Of a DNA stretch of 49,552 nt, positions 36,175-46,784 are shown one piece after another; positions within the stretch are counted from its first letter, which is position 1; every line of letters begins with the position of its first letter. This DNA comes from Gammaproteobacteria bacterium. Its GTDB lineage: Bacteria > Pseudomonadota > Gammaproteobacteria > Granulosicoccales > Granulosicoccaceae. The translations under genes and the position numbers were made by a program. The notes under the pieces are model-generated. The model was given only the letters and a program-made list of their open reading frames with translations, did no database searches and was not told where the DNA came from. The stretch covers positions 1 through 49,552 of the forward strand of contig JAHQVR010000138.1 of assembly GCA_019634245.1 (NCBI GenBank). The letters run 5' to 3'.

Positions 36175-36891
36175 ATGAGTGCAATGCCAGCCTATAAGCG
36201 GATACTTCTCAAGCTCAGTGGTGAAGCACTTCTGGGTAGTGAGGATTATGGAATCGATCCAAAATACATCCGTCGACTGGCCTCTGAAGTGAAGTCAGTG
36301 AGTGATGCCGGTGTCCAAGTGGCGATGGTGATCGGCGGAGGCAACATATTTCGCGGTGCGGGGCTTGCTGAAGCGGGCATGGACAGAGTAACCGGTGATC
36401 ACATGGGTATGCTGGCCACCGTTATAAATTGTTTATCTATGCAGGATGCGCTGGAAAACCAAGGCGCTTATTGTCGTGTCATGTCCGCTTTTCCGATCAA
36501 CGCTGTCTGCGAAGACTACATCCGCAGACGGGCGGTGCGACACCTTGAAAAAGGGCGCATCGTGCTATTCGCCGCCGGCACTGGCAACCCGTTCTTTACC
36601 ACAGATTCAGCGGCGAGTTTGCGTGCTGTGGAAGTGGGTGCGGATGTGATGATCAAAGGCACTAAAGTGGATGGCATTTTTGACAAAGATCCAGTGAAGC
36701 ACAATGATGCCAAGCGTTACGAGCAAGTGAGTTTTTCTGAAGTTATTACCAAACAGCTTGGTGTAATGGATACGACGGCTATTGTGATGTGCCGTGATAA
36801 TGATTTGCCGGTAAAAGTGTTTAATATGAATGAAGATGGCGCCCTAATGCGTTTGGTACAGGGCGAAAGTGTCGGTACTACCGTCAGTTGA
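36175..36891 (+). CDS. pyrH: UMP kinase
   Basis: Hexameric bacterial UMP kinase, amino-acid-kinase fold, 238 residues. Marks: [15 protein letters not shown] at the N-terminus, [12 protein letters not shown] near residue 55, [33 protein letters not shown] and [10 protein letters not shown]. The start ATG at 36175 gives the family N-terminus; an upstream in-frame alternative would overlap the terminator stem. Followed by frr after 9 bases. Confidence 0.96.
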   Translation: MSAMPAYKRILLKLSGEALLGSEDYGIDPKYIRRLASEVKSVSDAGVQVAMVIGGGNIFRGAGLAEAGMDRVTGDHMGMLATVINCLSMQDALENQGAYCRVMSAFPINAVCEDYIRRRAVRHLEKGRIVLFAAGTGNPFFTTDSAASLRAVEVGADVMIKGTKVDGIFDKDPVKHNDAKRYEQVSFSEVITKQLGVMDTTAIVMCRDNDLPVKVFNMNEDGALMRLVQGESVGTTVS

Positions 36892-36900
36892 GGACACCTC

Positions 36901-37458
36901 ATGATTGATGACATTACGAAAGATGCCAAATCCCGCATGCAAAAGAGTGTGGATGCCTTAGAGAACGATCTGTCGCGTATGCGTACGGGCCGCGCACATC
37001 CGAGTCTGCTCGAACCGATTCGAGTGGATTACTACGGCGCAGAGACACCCTTGAGTCAAGTGGCCAACATCAACACGGAAGATTCACGCACGTTGACTGT
37101 CACCCCTTGGGAACAATCGATGGTTGCCGCTGTAGAAAAAGCGATCATCAACTCCGATTTGGGATTGAACCCAAATACGGCGGGTACGGCCATTCGAGTT
37201 CCAGTTCCGCCCATGACCGAAGAACGTCGGCGAGATATGGTTAAGCTTGTTAAAGGAGAGGCAGAAAATGCCCGCGTGGCTGTCCGTAATATTCGGCGAG
37301 ATGCCAATAGTGATTTAAAAGATCTGGAAAAAGAGAAGGAAATTTCCAAAGACGAATTACGCAAGGCGGAAGAGGGAATTCAAAAAATTACCGATTCAGC
37401 GATCAGCTCAATCGATGACGTATTGCAGAAAAAAGAAGCTGAACTTATGGAAGTTTAG
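36901..37458 (+). CDS. frr: Ribosome recycling factor
   Basis: Splits post-termination ribosomes with EF-G, 185 residues exactly as in E. coli. It is a three-helix bundle with [19 protein letters not shown] and the later [21 protein letters not shown] precedes the ATG. Its TAG stop overlaps the GTG start of uppS (TAGTG). Confidence 0.97.
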   Translation: MIDDITKDAKSRMQKSVDALENDLSRMRTGRAHPSLLEPIRVDYYGAETPLSQVANINTEDSRTLTVTPWEQSMVAAVEKAIINSDLGLNPNTAGTAIRVPVPPMTEERRRDMVKLVKGEAENARVAVRNIRRDANSDLKDLEKEKEISKDELRKAEEGIQKITDSAISSIDDVLQKKEAELMEV

Positions 37459-38198
37459 TGGACGATGCAGCCCGCACTCAGCCACGACACGTTGCCATCA
37501 TCATGGATGGCAACGGTCGTTGGGCTCGTCAAAGAGGACGTCCTCGAGCAGCGGGACATCAAGCCGGCTTTAAAGTTACACGGGACATTGTTGAAGCCTG
37601 TGGTCGGCGTCAAATTGATGCTCTAACACTATTTGCGTTTTCATCTGAAAATTGGGCTCGTCCTGAAAAGGAGGTCGGATTTCTAATGGATCTGTTTCTC
37701 CGCGCCCTCAAGAGTGAAGTGGCCAAGCTGCGAGAGAACAATGTGCGGATTACCTTTATCGGAGAGCGAACCGCCTTTTCGAAAAAGCTTCAGGATGAAA
37801 TGATCCAAGCAGAATCTGTAACGGCCGACAGGACCGGCTTAAAGCTCGCCATCGCAGTTAATTTTGGTGGTCGTTGGGACATCGTCAATGCTGCACAGCA
37901 ACTCGCGACGAAGGTGCAAAGCGGTCATCTACAGCCTGCTGACATTAACAGCGAACTATTCGCCCAGCACGTCTCTCTGACTGATGTACCCGACCCGGAT
38001 TTGTTTATCCGTACGGGTGGTGAGAAACGCATTAGCAACTACCTATTGTGGCATCTGGCCTATACCGAACTTTTTTTCACCGATGTTCTTTGGCCCGATT
38101 TCAATGATCAAGAGTTGGGCCATGCTCTTGATTTTTATAAAACCAGACAACGGCGATTTGGGCGCACGGGTGAACAGGTGAGTGGTAGCGATGCTTAA
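37458..38198 (+). CDS. uppS: Undecaprenyl diphosphate synthase (cis-prenyltransferase)
   Basis: Makes the C55 lipid carrier for cell wall and O-antigen synthesis, 246 residues. Active-site Asp is in IIMDGNGRWARQRG, then GHQAG, FAFSSENWARP, and RTGGEKRISNYLLW with TELFFTDVLWPDF at the end. The start is GTG at 37458, overlapping the frr stop; its initiation should depend on frr translation. It overlaps cdsA by 8 bases. Confidence 0.96.
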   Translation: MDDAARTQPRHVAIIMDGNGRWARQRGRPRAAGHQAGFKVTRDIVEACGRRQIDALTLFAFSSENWARPEKEVGFLMDLFLRALKSEVAKLRENNVRITFIGERTAFSKKLQDEMIQAESVTADRTGLKLAIAVNFGGRWDIVNAAQQLATKVQSGHLQPADINSELFAQHVSLTDVPDPDLFIRTGGEKRISNYLLWHLAYTELFFTDVLWPDFNDQELGHALDFYKTRQRRFGRTGEQVSGSDA

Positions 38199-39006
38199 AG
38201 AGCGTGTCGTCACAGCGGTGATTATGCTCATCGTATTTCTAGGCGTGTTGTTCGCAGCACCAGCGAGTGTCTTTGCGTTGTTGGTCGCCATTATTGTGGG
38301 TATTGCTGCCTGGGAATGGAGTCGCCTTTGCGGGCTATCCAACTCTCTCGTAGAGATAGCCTACCCAACCATCGTGGGGCTTGTGGCGCTGATCGTTATG
38401 GATGCTGAACCGGCTGAATCGGCAATGCGATGGTTAATGCTGTTGGGTGTTTTGTGTTGGGGTGCCATGCTAGTAGCATTGGCTACGGTGCCTGTTTTAC
38501 GCTCTGTAGTGTCGTTAGAAGCCTCTCGCATGGCTCTAGGTTTGGTCGTGTTACCCATTGCCGGTATAGCCATTTTTTATCTTCGGCATCTGGCTCCAGA
38601 GGCATCCGAGTGGTTACTTCTGTATGCGATGGCATTGGTTTGGGTCATGGATACGGGCGCGTACTTTGCCGGCAAACGATTTGGTCGGCGCAAACTGGCT
38701 CCGCTAATCAGCCCTGGTAAAACGTGGGAAGGGGTGTTCGGTGGTCTTGCGTGTACCGCAGTTTTGGTGGTGTTCGTTTTGCTCGTCACTCAATTGTCTG
38801 CCGGTGGCTTACTGCGCCTGCTTATTGCTTCAATAGCCTCTGCCGGGATATCTGTGGTGGGTGATTTGTATGAATCGCGCATGAAAAGAGCGTCCGGGTT
38901 CAAGGACAGCAGCAATCTTCTTCCCGGACATGGTGGTGTGCTTGATCGTATCGATGGATTGATCGTGTCATTGCCTGTTTTTGTGTTCTTCTGGGTTTGG
39001 ATGTGA
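38191..39006 (+). CDS. cdsA: Phosphatidate cytidylyltransferase (CDP-diacylglycerol synthase)
   Basis: Integral membrane enzyme making CDP-diacylglycerol for phospholipids, 271 residues with about eight hydrophobic segments. The family signature near the C-terminus reads SRMKRASGFKDSSNLLPGHG then GVLDRIDGL; SPGKTWEG is the second motif. The start is ATG at 38191, nine bases after AGGTGAG; a GTG at 38182 is less well placed. The stop overlaps the GTG of dxr. Confidence 0.95.
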   Translation: MLKERVVTAVIMLIVFLGVLFAAPASVFALLVAIIVGIAAWEWSRLCGLSNSLVEIAYPTIVGLVALIVMDAEPAESAMRWLMLLGVLCWGAMLVALATVPVLRSVVSLEASRMALGLVVLPIAGIAIFYLRHLAPEASEWLLLYAMALVWVMDTGAYFAGKRFGRRKLAPLISPGKTWEGVFGGLACTAVLVVFVLLVTQLSAGGLLRLLIASIASAGISVVGDLYESRMKRASGFKDSSNLLPGHGGVLDRIDGLIVSLPVFVFFWVWM

Positions 39007-40190
39007 GTCGACCTCAGGGCGTAACACTACTCGGGTCAACTGGATCTGTCGGCTGCAGCACGCTTGATGTGTTGCTTCGGCATACGGAGAAGTTCTCCGT
39101 CTACGCACTCACTGCGAACCAGAATGCATCTTTGGTCATTGAACAAGCGTTGAGCTGTTCGCCTCGTTATGTGGTGATGACCGAATCGATCGCTGCTGAG
39201 CAGGTTCGAGACTCGCTGAAGCTCCAATTACCCGACACGGACGTGATATTTGGTGAAGAAGCTTTGGCCAAAGTAGCGTCAGATGACTCAGTTGACGTAG
39301 TCATGGCGGGGATTGTCGGCAGTGCCGGGCTCATTCCAACATTGGCCGCTGCTAAATCTGGCAAGCGTCTTTTACTGGCTAATAAAGAGTCGTTGGTCAT
39401 GAGCGGAAAGCTACTGATGGATGCCGCGAAGGCGTCTGGCGCCCTCATCATGCCGATTGATAGTGAGCACAATGCGATTTTTCAGAGCCTGCCAGCGACC
39501 GATACTGGTGTCAGTATGACTGGTGTTGAAAAAATATTACTCACCGCTTCAGGTGGACCTTTCCGAAAGCTCACAACAAAAGAGCTGGCTGTTGTAACGC
39601 CGCAACAAGCTATAAAGCACCCAAATTGGTCGATGGGGACAAAAATATCTATCGATTCAGCGTCAATGATGAACAAGGGATTGGAGGTGATCGAAGCCTG
39701 TCATCTGTTCTCAGTCGACGTCGATATGATTGAGGTATTGGTTCACCCAGAGAGCATTGTGCACTCAATGGTGCGGTACACAGATGGTTCAGTAATTGCG
39801 CAATTAGGTCATCCTGACATGCGAATACCTATAGCCCACGCGCTATCGTGGCCAAGTCGGATTGCATCAGGCGTTCAGCCATTGGAGTTCACACAGCTCC
39901 AAGGCTTGCACTTTGAAGCGCCTGATCAAGAGCGATTTCCCGCCCTGTCATTGGCCATAGAAGCGCAGCGATTGGGAGGGACTGCACCGACGGTATTAAA
40001 TGCTGCAAACGAAATCGCCGTTCAGGCGTTTATCGATTCAGCTGTCTCATTTTTACAACTATTCGATGTCGTTGAGGAAACTTTGCGTTACGTAAAAATT
40101 TCCCCGGCCGATGATTTGACCACTATTATTGAAGCAGACAAAGGCGCGCGTCTGGTGGCTCGAAATCTGGTCGACGGTAAACGCGCTTGA
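39003..40190 (+). CDS. dxr: 1-deoxy-D-xylulose 5-phosphate reductoisomerase
   Basis: Second enzyme of the MEP isoprenoid pathway, about 395 residues (E. coli IspC 398). The NADPH motif is LLGSTGSVGCSTLDV, then ANKESLV, the metal and fosmidomycin pocket IDSEHNAIFQ, then SIDSASMMNKGLEVIEA, and HPESIVHSMV. The start is most likely GTG at 39003 (GTGA overlap with the cdsA stop); a TTG two codons upstream is also open. It supplies precursors used by UppS next door. Confidence 0.95.
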   Translation: MSRPQGVTLLGSTGSVGCSTLDVLLRHTEKFSVYALTANQNASLVIEQALSCSPRYVVMTESIAAEQVRDSLKLQLPDTDVIFGEEALAKVASDDSVDVVMAGIVGSAGLIPTLAAAKSGKRLLLANKESLVMSGKLLMDAAKASGALIMPIDSEHNAIFQSLPATDTGVSMTGVEKILLTASGGPFRKLTTKELAVVTPQQAIKHPNWSMGTKISIDSASMMNKGLEVIEACHLFSVDVDMIEVLVHPESIVHSMVRYTDGSVIAQLGHPDMRIPIAHALSWPSRIASGVQPLEFTQLQGLHFEAPDQERFPALSLAIEAQRLGGTAPTVLNAANEIAVQAFIDSAVSFLQLFDVVEETLRYVKISPADDLTTIIEADKGARLVARNLVDGKRA

Positions 40191-40214
40191 TAATCCTTCT
40201 GCCAAGTTTTAACT

Positions 40215-41603
40215 ATGTTTAGCAACGTAGCTATCAGTGCGCTCGCTTTTATCGTCGCACTTGGGCTTCTAATATCCATTCATGAGTTCGGCCACTTTTG
40301 GGTCGCCCGTCGTATGGGCGTGAAAGTGTTGCGCTACTCCATTGGCTTCGGTCGCACGTTGTGGAAACGGGTGGGCAAGGTCGACGATACTGAGTTTGTG
40401 ATTGCCGCGATACCGTTGGGCGGCTACGTCAAAATGCTCGATGAGCGCGAAGCTGACGTTCCGGCAGCTGACCTACACCGTTCCTTCAACCAGAAATCGG
40501 TTTGGGCCCGCTCGGCCGTGATCATCGCCGGGCCATTGGCCAATATTCTCTTAGCCATTGCCGCTTACTGGTTGGTGATGATGCTCGGCATCAGCGGGGC
40601 AGCGCCTTTGTTGGGCAAGGTTACGCCAGGATCAATTGCGGATGAAGCGGGCTTTGAGTTTGAAGACAAGTTGCTGGCAGTCAATGGTCAGGAAACTCCG
40701 TCATGGGCAGATGCCCGCATAGCCTTGCTGGATGCCTCTTTGGATGCCAACGGGCCGTTGGAAATCGAAGTTCAATCCAATGATGGGAGCATATCGACCC
40801 GTGAACTTCCCGTTGATGGCGTCAACATGCTCGATGCTGTTGAAGAGGATCCTTTAGTCAAGCTCGGACTTCGTGGTTGGCGTCCTGATATCAAACCCAT
40901 CGTGGGTTTTCTGTCAGAGGGTGGGGCAGCGGAAGCAGCCGGTTTCATACCTGGCGATACCATTATAAAAATTGACGACACCGACATCGACTCTTGGTAC
41001 GACATGGTGTTTGTGATTCAAAACAGCGCAAACAAAGCCCTGCTTATACAAGTCAATCGCGGTGGAGAGTTGCTCGACTTAAATGTTACTCCCAACGGTG
41101 TGGATGTGGATGGCCGTACCGTGGGTCGACTCGGTGTCGGACAGGATCAAACGACGACTCCGGAATTTGCCAAGAGTATGGAACGAGCGCAAGTTGTAGT
41201 GCGTTACTCACCGCTCATCGCGCTGGGGAAAGCGGTCGAACGCACCTGGGATATGTCAGTACTCACGGTACGCATGATGGGCAAACTCATCACTGGGCAA
41301 GCCTCATTAAAAAATATTAGCGGCCCAGTCTCTATTGCTCAATACGCTGGACAGTCGGTGAGCGTTAGCTTTGAACACTACATTAATTTTATTGCACTGA
41401 TCAGTTTGAGCATTGCCATCTTGAACTTGCTACCAATTCCAATACTCGATGGCGGGCATTTGCTGTTCTATCTGTTTGAGATCATACGAGGTAAGCCGCT
41501 ACCCGAACGAGTGCAAATTCTGGGTCATCAAATTGGCCTATTCCTTTTGGGTTCTTTGATGTTACTTGCGTTCTATAATGATTTTTGGCGCCTAGTTCAA
41601 TGA
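40215..41603 (+). CDS. rseP: Site-2 protease RseP (regulator of sigma E)
   Basis: Intramembrane zinc metalloprotease that cleaves anti-sigma-E RseA and signal-peptide remnants, 462 residues (E. coli 450). The HExxH motif is HEFGH at residues 23-27 in the first membrane helix, with two PDZ domains between about 115 and 310 and the LDG motif PIPILDGGH near residue 405. The TGA stop overlaps the bamA ATG. The order dxr-rseP-bamA is conserved. Confidence 0.96.
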   Translation: MFSNVAISALAFIVALGLLISIHEFGHFWVARRMGVKVLRYSIGFGRTLWKRVGKVDDTEFVIAAIPLGGYVKMLDEREADVPAADLHRSFNQKSVWARSAVIIAGPLANILLAIAAYWLVMMLGISGAAPLLGKVTPGSIADEAGFEFEDKLLAVNGQETPSWADARIALLDASLDANGPLEIEVQSNDGSISTRELPVDGVNMLDAVEEDPLVKLGLRGWRPDIKPIVGFLSEGGAAEAAGFIPGDTIIKIDDTDIDSWYDMVFVIQNSANKALLIQVNRGGELLDLNVTPNGVDVDGRTVGRLGVGQDQTTTPEFAKSMERAQVVVRYSPLIALGKAVERTWDMSVLTVRMMGKLITGQASLKNISGPVSIAQYAGQSVSVSFEHYINFIALISLSIAILNLLPIPILDGGHLLFYLFEIIRGKPLPERVQILGHQIGLFLLGSLMLLAFYNDFWRLVQ

Positions 41604-43918
41604 TTCACCGGATACGAATATTCCGAGCCATAGCGGCTCTACTAACGTTGTGGGCGGCTGTATTTCATTTGCCGTTGTTGCACGCACAGTCTGATACAGA
41701 CACATTTATAGTGGCTGACATCGTTGTGGAAGGAAATGAAAGCATCGATCTGGGCACCATCTTGACCTATTTACCCGTGCGCGAGCGTGATCGTTTTAAT
41801 CCTTCTCGTGATAGTGCGCGAGCTCTTCGTGCACTCTACGACACTGGTCTATTTAGCGATGTCGTTATCAAACGTCGCGGAAATAATGTGCTGGTGGTGA
41901 CGGTAGAGGAGAGACCGGCTATCGGCAGTATTGAAATCTCCGGTAACAAAAAAATACCCACCGATGAGTTGCAGAATTCGTTGCGTCAGGCCGATATCGC
42001 GCTCGGACGTGTGTATAACCGTTCGATCTTACAGACCGTGGAACGAGAACTTCGGCGTGTGTACTTCAGCGCTGGCAACTACGGTATGCAGATTGATGTT
42101 GATGTAGAAGAGCTAGAACGCAACCGGGTTGCGTTGAACATTGATATTGATGAGGGTGCTGTAGCAAAGATTCGCCACATAAATATAGTGGGAAACAAAG
42201 CGTTTGAAGAAAACCGCTTGTTGGCGTTATTACAATCTGATGAAGATCCATTTTGGCCGTTCAGTTCCGCCGATGAATATTCCCAAGTTAAGCTGGCGGC
42301 AGATATAGAAACACTGCGCTCGTTTTATCAAGACCGAGGATATATTCGATTCGATGTAGATTCCACGCAAGTGTCTATTTCCCCTGACAAGCGCGATATT
42401 TTTGTCGTCATTAACATTCGCGAGGGTGATCTTTACACCGTTCGCGATGTGGCGTTATCTGGGGATGTCGATGTTTCTGAGGAAGAGCTGCGGGCAAAAA
42501 TAGATGTTCAGCCAGGTGATGTATTCGCACGAAAAGACATTGTGCGCAGTAACACCGCGATCACAGATAGGCTCGGACAAGATGGCTATGCGTTTGCTGA
42601 AGTAGATGTTATCCCTTCGATCAATGATGAGACTAAAGATGTGGGATTGACATTTGTGGTGAAGCCGGGGAAGCGGGTTTATGTACGCAGAATCAATTTT
42701 ATTGGCCAATATAAAACCCGTGATGAAACCTTGCGACGGGAAATGCGACAGTTAGAAGGCAGTCGGTTTTCTCCTGCTTTGGTGAATCGTTCTCGTGTGC
42801 GTTTGCAACGCTTGCCCTACATTCAAAGTGTTAGCATCCGAACGCCCCGTGTACCCGGCTCGGATGATCAAGTAGATTTAGAAGTTACGGTCAAGGAAGG
42901 CCCGTCGGGTTCTTTCAGTGCAGGTTTCGGATATGGCACCGAGGGTGCTTCGGTGAATTTATCGTTTTCGCAAGAGAACCTATTTGGAACTGGGCAAAGT
43001 TTGCAGTTCTCTTTTGACAATTCAGATACCACTCGACAGTTGTCTTTATCCTTCCGAGATCCTTACTTTACCGATGATGGTATTAGCCGCACAGTACGAG
43101 CGTTTATTCGGGAGACCGACACTACCGAAGCTGATTCTCTTTCTCGTTACTTGAGTAGTACTCGTGGTGCTAATGTGAATTTCGGCGTGCCGCTGAGTGA
43201 ATTTTCAACGATACGGTTAGGCGGTGGCTATGAGCGCACTGAAATTGGTACGACCGCCGGTACGCCAGATGATATCAATGCGTTCATTGACAGAGAGGGC
43301 GAAATCTTCGATGCGTTCCATCTGAATTTAGGCTTCTCTTACGACACGCGAAATCGAACGGTCTTTGCCACCGACGGATCGATCAATCGGTTCAATGCGG
43401 AAATTTCTGTACCGGGAAGCGATTACACTTACACCAAACTTGGGTACAACTTCGAGGTTTATCATCCGATTACCGAACGGTATACGTTTTCAACCACCAT
43501 TCGAATCGACAGCGGTGCGGGCTACGGTGACTACAGCAGTTTGCCGTTTTTCAAGCGGTATTTTGCGGGTGGTATCCGAACTTTGAGAGGCTATCAGTCG
43601 GGTAGTTTGGGGCCTCAAGACTCGCTGGGCAATGCCGCAGGTGGGGATTTTCGAACCCTGGGCACAGTCGAGGTTATTTTTCCACCACCGTATGTCGAAG
43701 AGCCCGGGGCAACGCGTTTCAGCCTCTTCACCGATTTTGGGAACGTGTTCAAGAATCCGGATAGTTTCGATGTTGATGAATTTCGAGCGTCGTACGGGCT
43801 CGCATTTGTGTGGCTCAGTCCTGTAGGGCCATTGACATTTAGCCTCGCATACCCCTATAACGATAAGCCGGGCGATAAGGATGATCCCTTTCAATTCACG
43901 ATTGGAACCATTTTTTAG
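41600..43918 (+). CDS. bamA: Outer membrane protein assembly factor BamA
   Basis: Core of the beta-barrel assembly machinery, 772 residues (E. coli 810). The signal peptide ends near LLHAQSDTD (about residue 29). Five POTRA domains cover about residues 35-430 (first: [17 protein letters not shown]), and the 16-strand barrel covers the rest, with the lid-loop motif [14 protein letters not shown] (VRGF-type, here LRGY) and a terminal Phe (TIGTIF). The start ATG overlaps the rseP stop (ATGA) with no clear ribosome site, implying coupling. The in-frame TTG at 41585 is unlikely. Confidence 0.96.
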   Translation: MIHRIRIFRAIAALLTLWAAVFHLPLLHAQSDTDTFIVADIVVEGNESIDLGTILTYLPVRERDRFNPSRDSARALRALYDTGLFSDVVIKRRGNNVLVVTVEERPAIGSIEISGNKKIPTDELQNSLRQADIALGRVYNRSILQTVERELRRVYFSAGNYGMQIDVDVEELERNRVALNIDIDEGAVAKIRHINIVGNKAFEENRLLALLQSDEDPFWPFSSADEYSQVKLAADIETLRSFYQDRGYIRFDVDSTQVSISPDKRDIFVVINIREGDLYTVRDVALSGDVDVSEEELRAKIDVQPGDVFARKDIVRSNTAITDRLGQDGYAFAEVDVIPSINDETKDVGLTFVVKPGKRVYVRRINFIGQYKTRDETLRREMRQLEGSRFSPALVNRSRVRLQRLPYIQSVSIRTPRVPGSDDQVDLEVTVKEGPSGSFSAGFGYGTEGASVNLSFSQENLFGTGQSLQFSFDNSDTTRQLSLSFRDPYFTDDGISRTVRAFIRETDTTEADSLSRYLSSTRGANVNFGVPLSEFSTIRLGGGYERTEIGTTAGTPDDINAFIDREGEIFDAFHLNLGFSYDTRNRTVFATDGSINRFNAEISVPGSDYTYTKLGYNFEVYHPITERYTFSTTIRIDSGAGYGDYSSLPFFKRYFAGGIRTLRGYQSGSLGPQDSLGNAAGGDFRTLGTVEVIFPPPYVEEPGATRFSLFTDFGNVFKNPDSFDVDEFRASYGLAFVWLSPVGPLTFSLAYPYNDKPGDKDDPFQFTIGTIF

Positions 43919-43956
43919 TTGTTTTCGCCTGGGCAAAGCACAGGGTATGACCATTA

Positions 43957-44496
43957 ATGATGAATAAAAGCGCTATTGCGAATTTTGCATCCATTGTCTG
44001 TCTTCTGGGGTTATTGCTGCCACAGGGGGTAATGGCGGACGACTCAGGCTCGATGTCCCGAGTTGGTTTTGTTGATATTCCCTATTTAATCGAAAAAGCA
44101 CCTCAAACGTTGAAAGCAGAACAACGGTTGGAAGCTGAATTTGCACCACGGCAAAAAGAACTCGAAGAAGAACGCGCTCGGCTTACTGAGTTGATGGGTC
44201 GTTTGAATGACAGTACCGAATTGACTGAAGCGGAACGGTTGCAGCTTGATCGTGAAACTCGTGGGCTTGAGCGTCGAATTAAGCGTAACGAGCAAGATTT
44301 TCGTGAAGAGTTAAATATCCAAAAAAATAGTGAATTTAAGAATGTTCGAATTCTAGTGCTCGAAGCCATCGCCCAGTTTGGTAAGCAGCACGATTACGAT
44401 TTGATCGTCAGCGACGGTGTTCTCTATGCGAATGAGCGTATTGATGTCACTGAACGAATTCTGGAAGCCCTAACAAAAGAAAACGCAGCAAACTAG
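43957..44496 (+). CDS. skp: Periplasmic chaperone Skp (OmpH family)
   Basis: Trimeric jellyfish-shaped chaperone for outer membrane proteins, 179 residues. The signal peptide ends near GVMADDS (about residue 28), then the strand SRVGFVDIPYLIE, a long charged coiled coil (about residues 50-135, Lys/Glu/Arg-rich), and the closing strand YDLIVSDGVLYANERID. Two adjacent ATG codons (43957 and 43960) are equally possible. Its place after bamA is conserved. Confidence 0.93.
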   Translation: MMNKSAIANFASIVCLLGLLLPQGVMADDSGSMSRVGFVDIPYLIEKAPQTLKAEQRLEAEFAPRQKELEEERARLTELMGRLNDSTELTEAERLQLDRETRGLERRIKRNEQDFREELNIQKNSEFKNVRILVLEAIAQFGKQHDYDLIVSDGVLYANERIDVTERILEALTKENAAN

Positions 44497-44505
44497 GTTT
44501 TCTTT

Positions 44506-45519
44506 GTGAAACTGGGTGACCTTGCTACCTCCTTACGGGTATCGCTCCAGGGCGATCCCGACTATGAAATTCGTGCACTCGCCCCCATCGAACGCGCCAG
44601 GCCTGATGAACTGAGTTTTGTGGTTGGACGGCAGTTTCTGAATCAGCTTCGAGAGACTCAAGCAGGTGCCGTCATCATTCCAGAGAGTTTGATTAACGAT
44701 GCGCCGTCGCAAGCACTGATTGCCGAAGACCCCTATGAATGTTATGCGCGTGCATCATGGCTCCTAGATCCAGAGCGGTTACCGCCACAGGGTGTTGATA
44801 CGCTCGCATCGGTGCATCCGTCAGCGCAAATAGCGAACTCGGCATCCATCGGTCCATTTGTACAAATAGCGGCAAATGTCACCATTGGTGAGCGTGTTGT
44901 TGTCGATGCCTACTGTAGTGTTGGGGAAGGTTCCACCGTGAGTGAAGGCACTCGATTATTTCCACGCGTAACGATCTATCCCGGATGCCAACTCGGATGC
45001 GATTGCCGTGTGCAGAGCGGCGCGGTCATCGGTAGTGAAGGTTTTGGCTACGCCATGAGTAAAGAGGGTTGGCAGGGCATTCAGCAGGTCGGTGGCGTGC
45101 GCATTGGAAATCGCGTACACATCGGTGCCAACACCACCATAGATCGAGGTGCGATGGATGACACCGTCATCGAAGATGGTGTGATTTTAGACAACCAGAT
45201 TCAGATTGCTCATAACGTTCAGATTGGGGAGAATACAGCCATCGCTGGCTGTGTCGGTATTGCCGGGAGCACGCGAATCGGCAGGCACTGTCAGATCGGA
45301 GGAGCTTGTAATATTGTTGGGCATCTAACCATTAGTGATGGGGTAATTTTGAACGCCGCATCATTAGTCACCCAATCAATCGATACACCGGGTCGGTACA
45401 GCTCGGGTACTCCGCTACAACCCAGTGCGCACTGGAAACGAACCTATGTTTCCATAGGTAAACTGGATGAACTCGTAAGAAGAATTCGCCGGTTGGAAAA
45501 GCATCAAGAGGATCAGTGA
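44506..45519 (+). CDS. lpxD: UDP-3-O-acylglucosamine N-acyltransferase
   Basis: Third step of lipid A synthesis, adding the N-linked 3-hydroxyacyl chain, 337 residues (E. coli 341). The N-terminal uridine-binding domain ends near residue 100, followed by left-handed beta-helix hexapeptide repeats ([20 protein letters not shown]). The catalytic histidine is in [16 protein letters not shown], and [13 protein letters not shown] precedes the C-terminal helix. The start is GTG at 44506, nine bases after the skp stop. Note that this enzyme's partner LpxA is two genes downstream. Confidence 0.95.
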   Translation: MKLGDLATSLRVSLQGDPDYEIRALAPIERARPDELSFVVGRQFLNQLRETQAGAVIIPESLINDAPSQALIAEDPYECYARASWLLDPERLPPQGVDTLASVHPSAQIANSASIGPFVQIAANVTIGERVVVDAYCSVGEGSTVSEGTRLFPRVTIYPGCQLGCDCRVQSGAVIGSEGFGYAMSKEGWQGIQQVGGVRIGNRVHIGANTTIDRGAMDDTVIEDGVILDNQIQIAHNVQIGENTAIAGCVGIAGSTRIGRHCQIGGACNIVGHLTISDGVILNAASLVTQSIDTPGRYSSGTPLQPSAHWKRTYVSIGKLDELVRRIRRLEKHQEDQ

Positions 45520-45520
45520 G

Positions 45521-45967
45521 TTGGAAGACGATGTTCGTGAAATACTAAAATACCTTCCTCATCGCTATCCATTTTTAATGGTTGATCGGGTATTGGAATT
45601 TGAAAAGAACAAATCGTTAACTGCCCTTAAAAACATCACTTACAATGAACCGATTTTCACCGGGCATTTTCCCCAGGCTCCCATATTTCCAGGCGTTCTC
45701 ATTCTAGAAGCGCTAGCCCAGGCCAGTGCGTTGTTGGCGTTTAAAAGTAAAGGCGGATACCCTAATGAAAACACCCTGTATTTACTGGTGGGTATTGATG
45801 GGGCCCGTTTTAAGCGGCAAGTAGTTCCTGGAGATCAACTACACTTTTCTGTAGAGGTGCTCAAAGTCCGTCGCGGTATCTGGAAGTTTGATGCACGGGC
45901 TACTGTGGAGGGCGAACATGTGTGTAGTGCAGAAGTTGTGGTTGCTGAGAACGAGCTAAAAGATTGA
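45521..45967 (+). CDS. fabZ: 3-hydroxyacyl-[acyl-carrier-protein] dehydratase
   Basis: Hot-dog-fold dehydratase of fatty acid synthesis, competing with LpxA and LpxD for 3-hydroxyacyl-ACP, 148 residues. Motifs: [17 protein letters not shown], the catalytic [20 protein letters not shown] with His and Glu. The start is TTG at 45521 with AGAGGA eight bases upstream; a TTG start is also used in E. coli fabZ. The stop overlaps the lpxA start (TTGA). Confidence 0.95.
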   Translation: MEDDVREILKYLPHRYPFLMVDRVLEFEKNKSLTALKNITYNEPIFTGHFPQAPIFPGVLILEALAQASALLAFKSKGGYPNENTLYLLVGIDGARFKRQVVPGDQLHFSVEVLKVRRGIWKFDARATVEGEHVCSAEVVVAENELKD

Positions 45968-46734
45968 TACACCCAAGTGCCATTGTCGATGAATCCGCCA
46001 TCGTCGCCGATGACGTCGAGGTTGGGCCATTTTCTATCGTGGGTGCAGACGTTACGCTTGAAAGTGGCTGTGTGATTGGTGCCCATGTGGTTCTCAAAGG
46101 CCCTACGAAAATCGGTGCCAGAACCCGAATCTATCCCTTTGCCTCTGTGGGTGAAGACCCACAAGATTTAAAATATGCTGGCGAGCGCACTAGCTTAGAG
46201 ATCGGCGAAGACAATGTTATTCGCGAATATGCGACGATCAACCGAGGTACCGTTGGTGGTGGTGGTGTAACTCGTATTGGTAACCACAATTTACTGATGG
46301 CGTACATACATGTCGCTCATGATTGCCAGATTGGCAGTCATGTGGTGTTTTCCAATGGTGCGTCTCTGGCAGGGCATGTCACTGTCGGCGACTACGCCAT
46401 ACTCTCTGGCTTTGCGTTGGTTCATCAGTTCTGCACGGTCGGTGAGCATGCCTTCGTGGGTTTGAGTTCGGTCGCGAACCGGGATATCACCCCTTACACA
46501 CTGGCGGTGGGAAACTACGCAACAGCTCGTGGGATCAATAAAAATGGCTTGCGGCGCCGAGGCTTTAGTGACGATACCATCAGTGCGTTACATCGAGCCT
46601 ACGTTGCTCTGGTTCGTCAACGCGGTGATCGTGAGGAGGCTATTGCTTCCTTGGCCAGCGATGCTGCAGGTGTGCCAGAAGTGCAGCGCCTGATAGATTT
46701 CATCACCGCAAGCGAGCGCGGTATCGTTCGGTAA
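45964..46734 (+). CDS. lpxA: Acyl-[ACP]-UDP-N-acetylglucosamine O-acyltransferase
   Basis: First step of lipid A synthesis, 256 residues, left-handed beta-helix trimer. The catalytic His119 ([10 protein letters not shown]) matches E. coli His125. Hydrocarbon-ruler position Gly173 of E. coli is Leu167 here (HAFVGLSSV), which would favour a shorter acyl chain than 14 carbons. The start is TTG at 45964, overlapping the fabZ stop. It is the last plus-strand gene. The usual next gene, lpxB, is inverted and 1.4 kb away. Confidence 0.95.
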   Translation: MIHPSAIVDESAIVADDVEVGPFSIVGADVTLESGCVIGAHVVLKGPTKIGARTRIYPFASVGEDPQDLKYAGERTSLEIGEDNVIREYATINRGTVGGGGVTRIGNHNLLMAYIHVAHDCQIGSHVVFSNGASLAGHVTVGDYAILSGFALVHQFCTVGEHAFVGLSSVANRDITPYTLAVGNYATARGINKNGLRRRGFSDDTISALHRAYVALVRQRGDREEAIASLASDAAGVPEVQRLIDFITASERGIVR

Positions 46735-46756
46735 ACCCTTTCTTGGACAATTACAC

Positions 46757-46782
46757 CACTCGAAGATGGCTTTGATCGAGTG
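46757..46782. terminator. Convergent hairpin between lpxA and the MFS gene
   Basis: Stem CACTCGA / TCGAGTG with an internal AG/CT pairing and a large loop, in the 50-base gap between convergent stop codons. No strong T run on either side, so a moderate bidirectional terminator at best. Confidence 0.4.
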
Positions 46783-46784
46783 TA

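Noticed and set aside
43490..43954. 154-residue minus-strand frame over the bamA 3' end
   Set aside because: Opposite the conserved bamA barrel; no ribosome site or family match.
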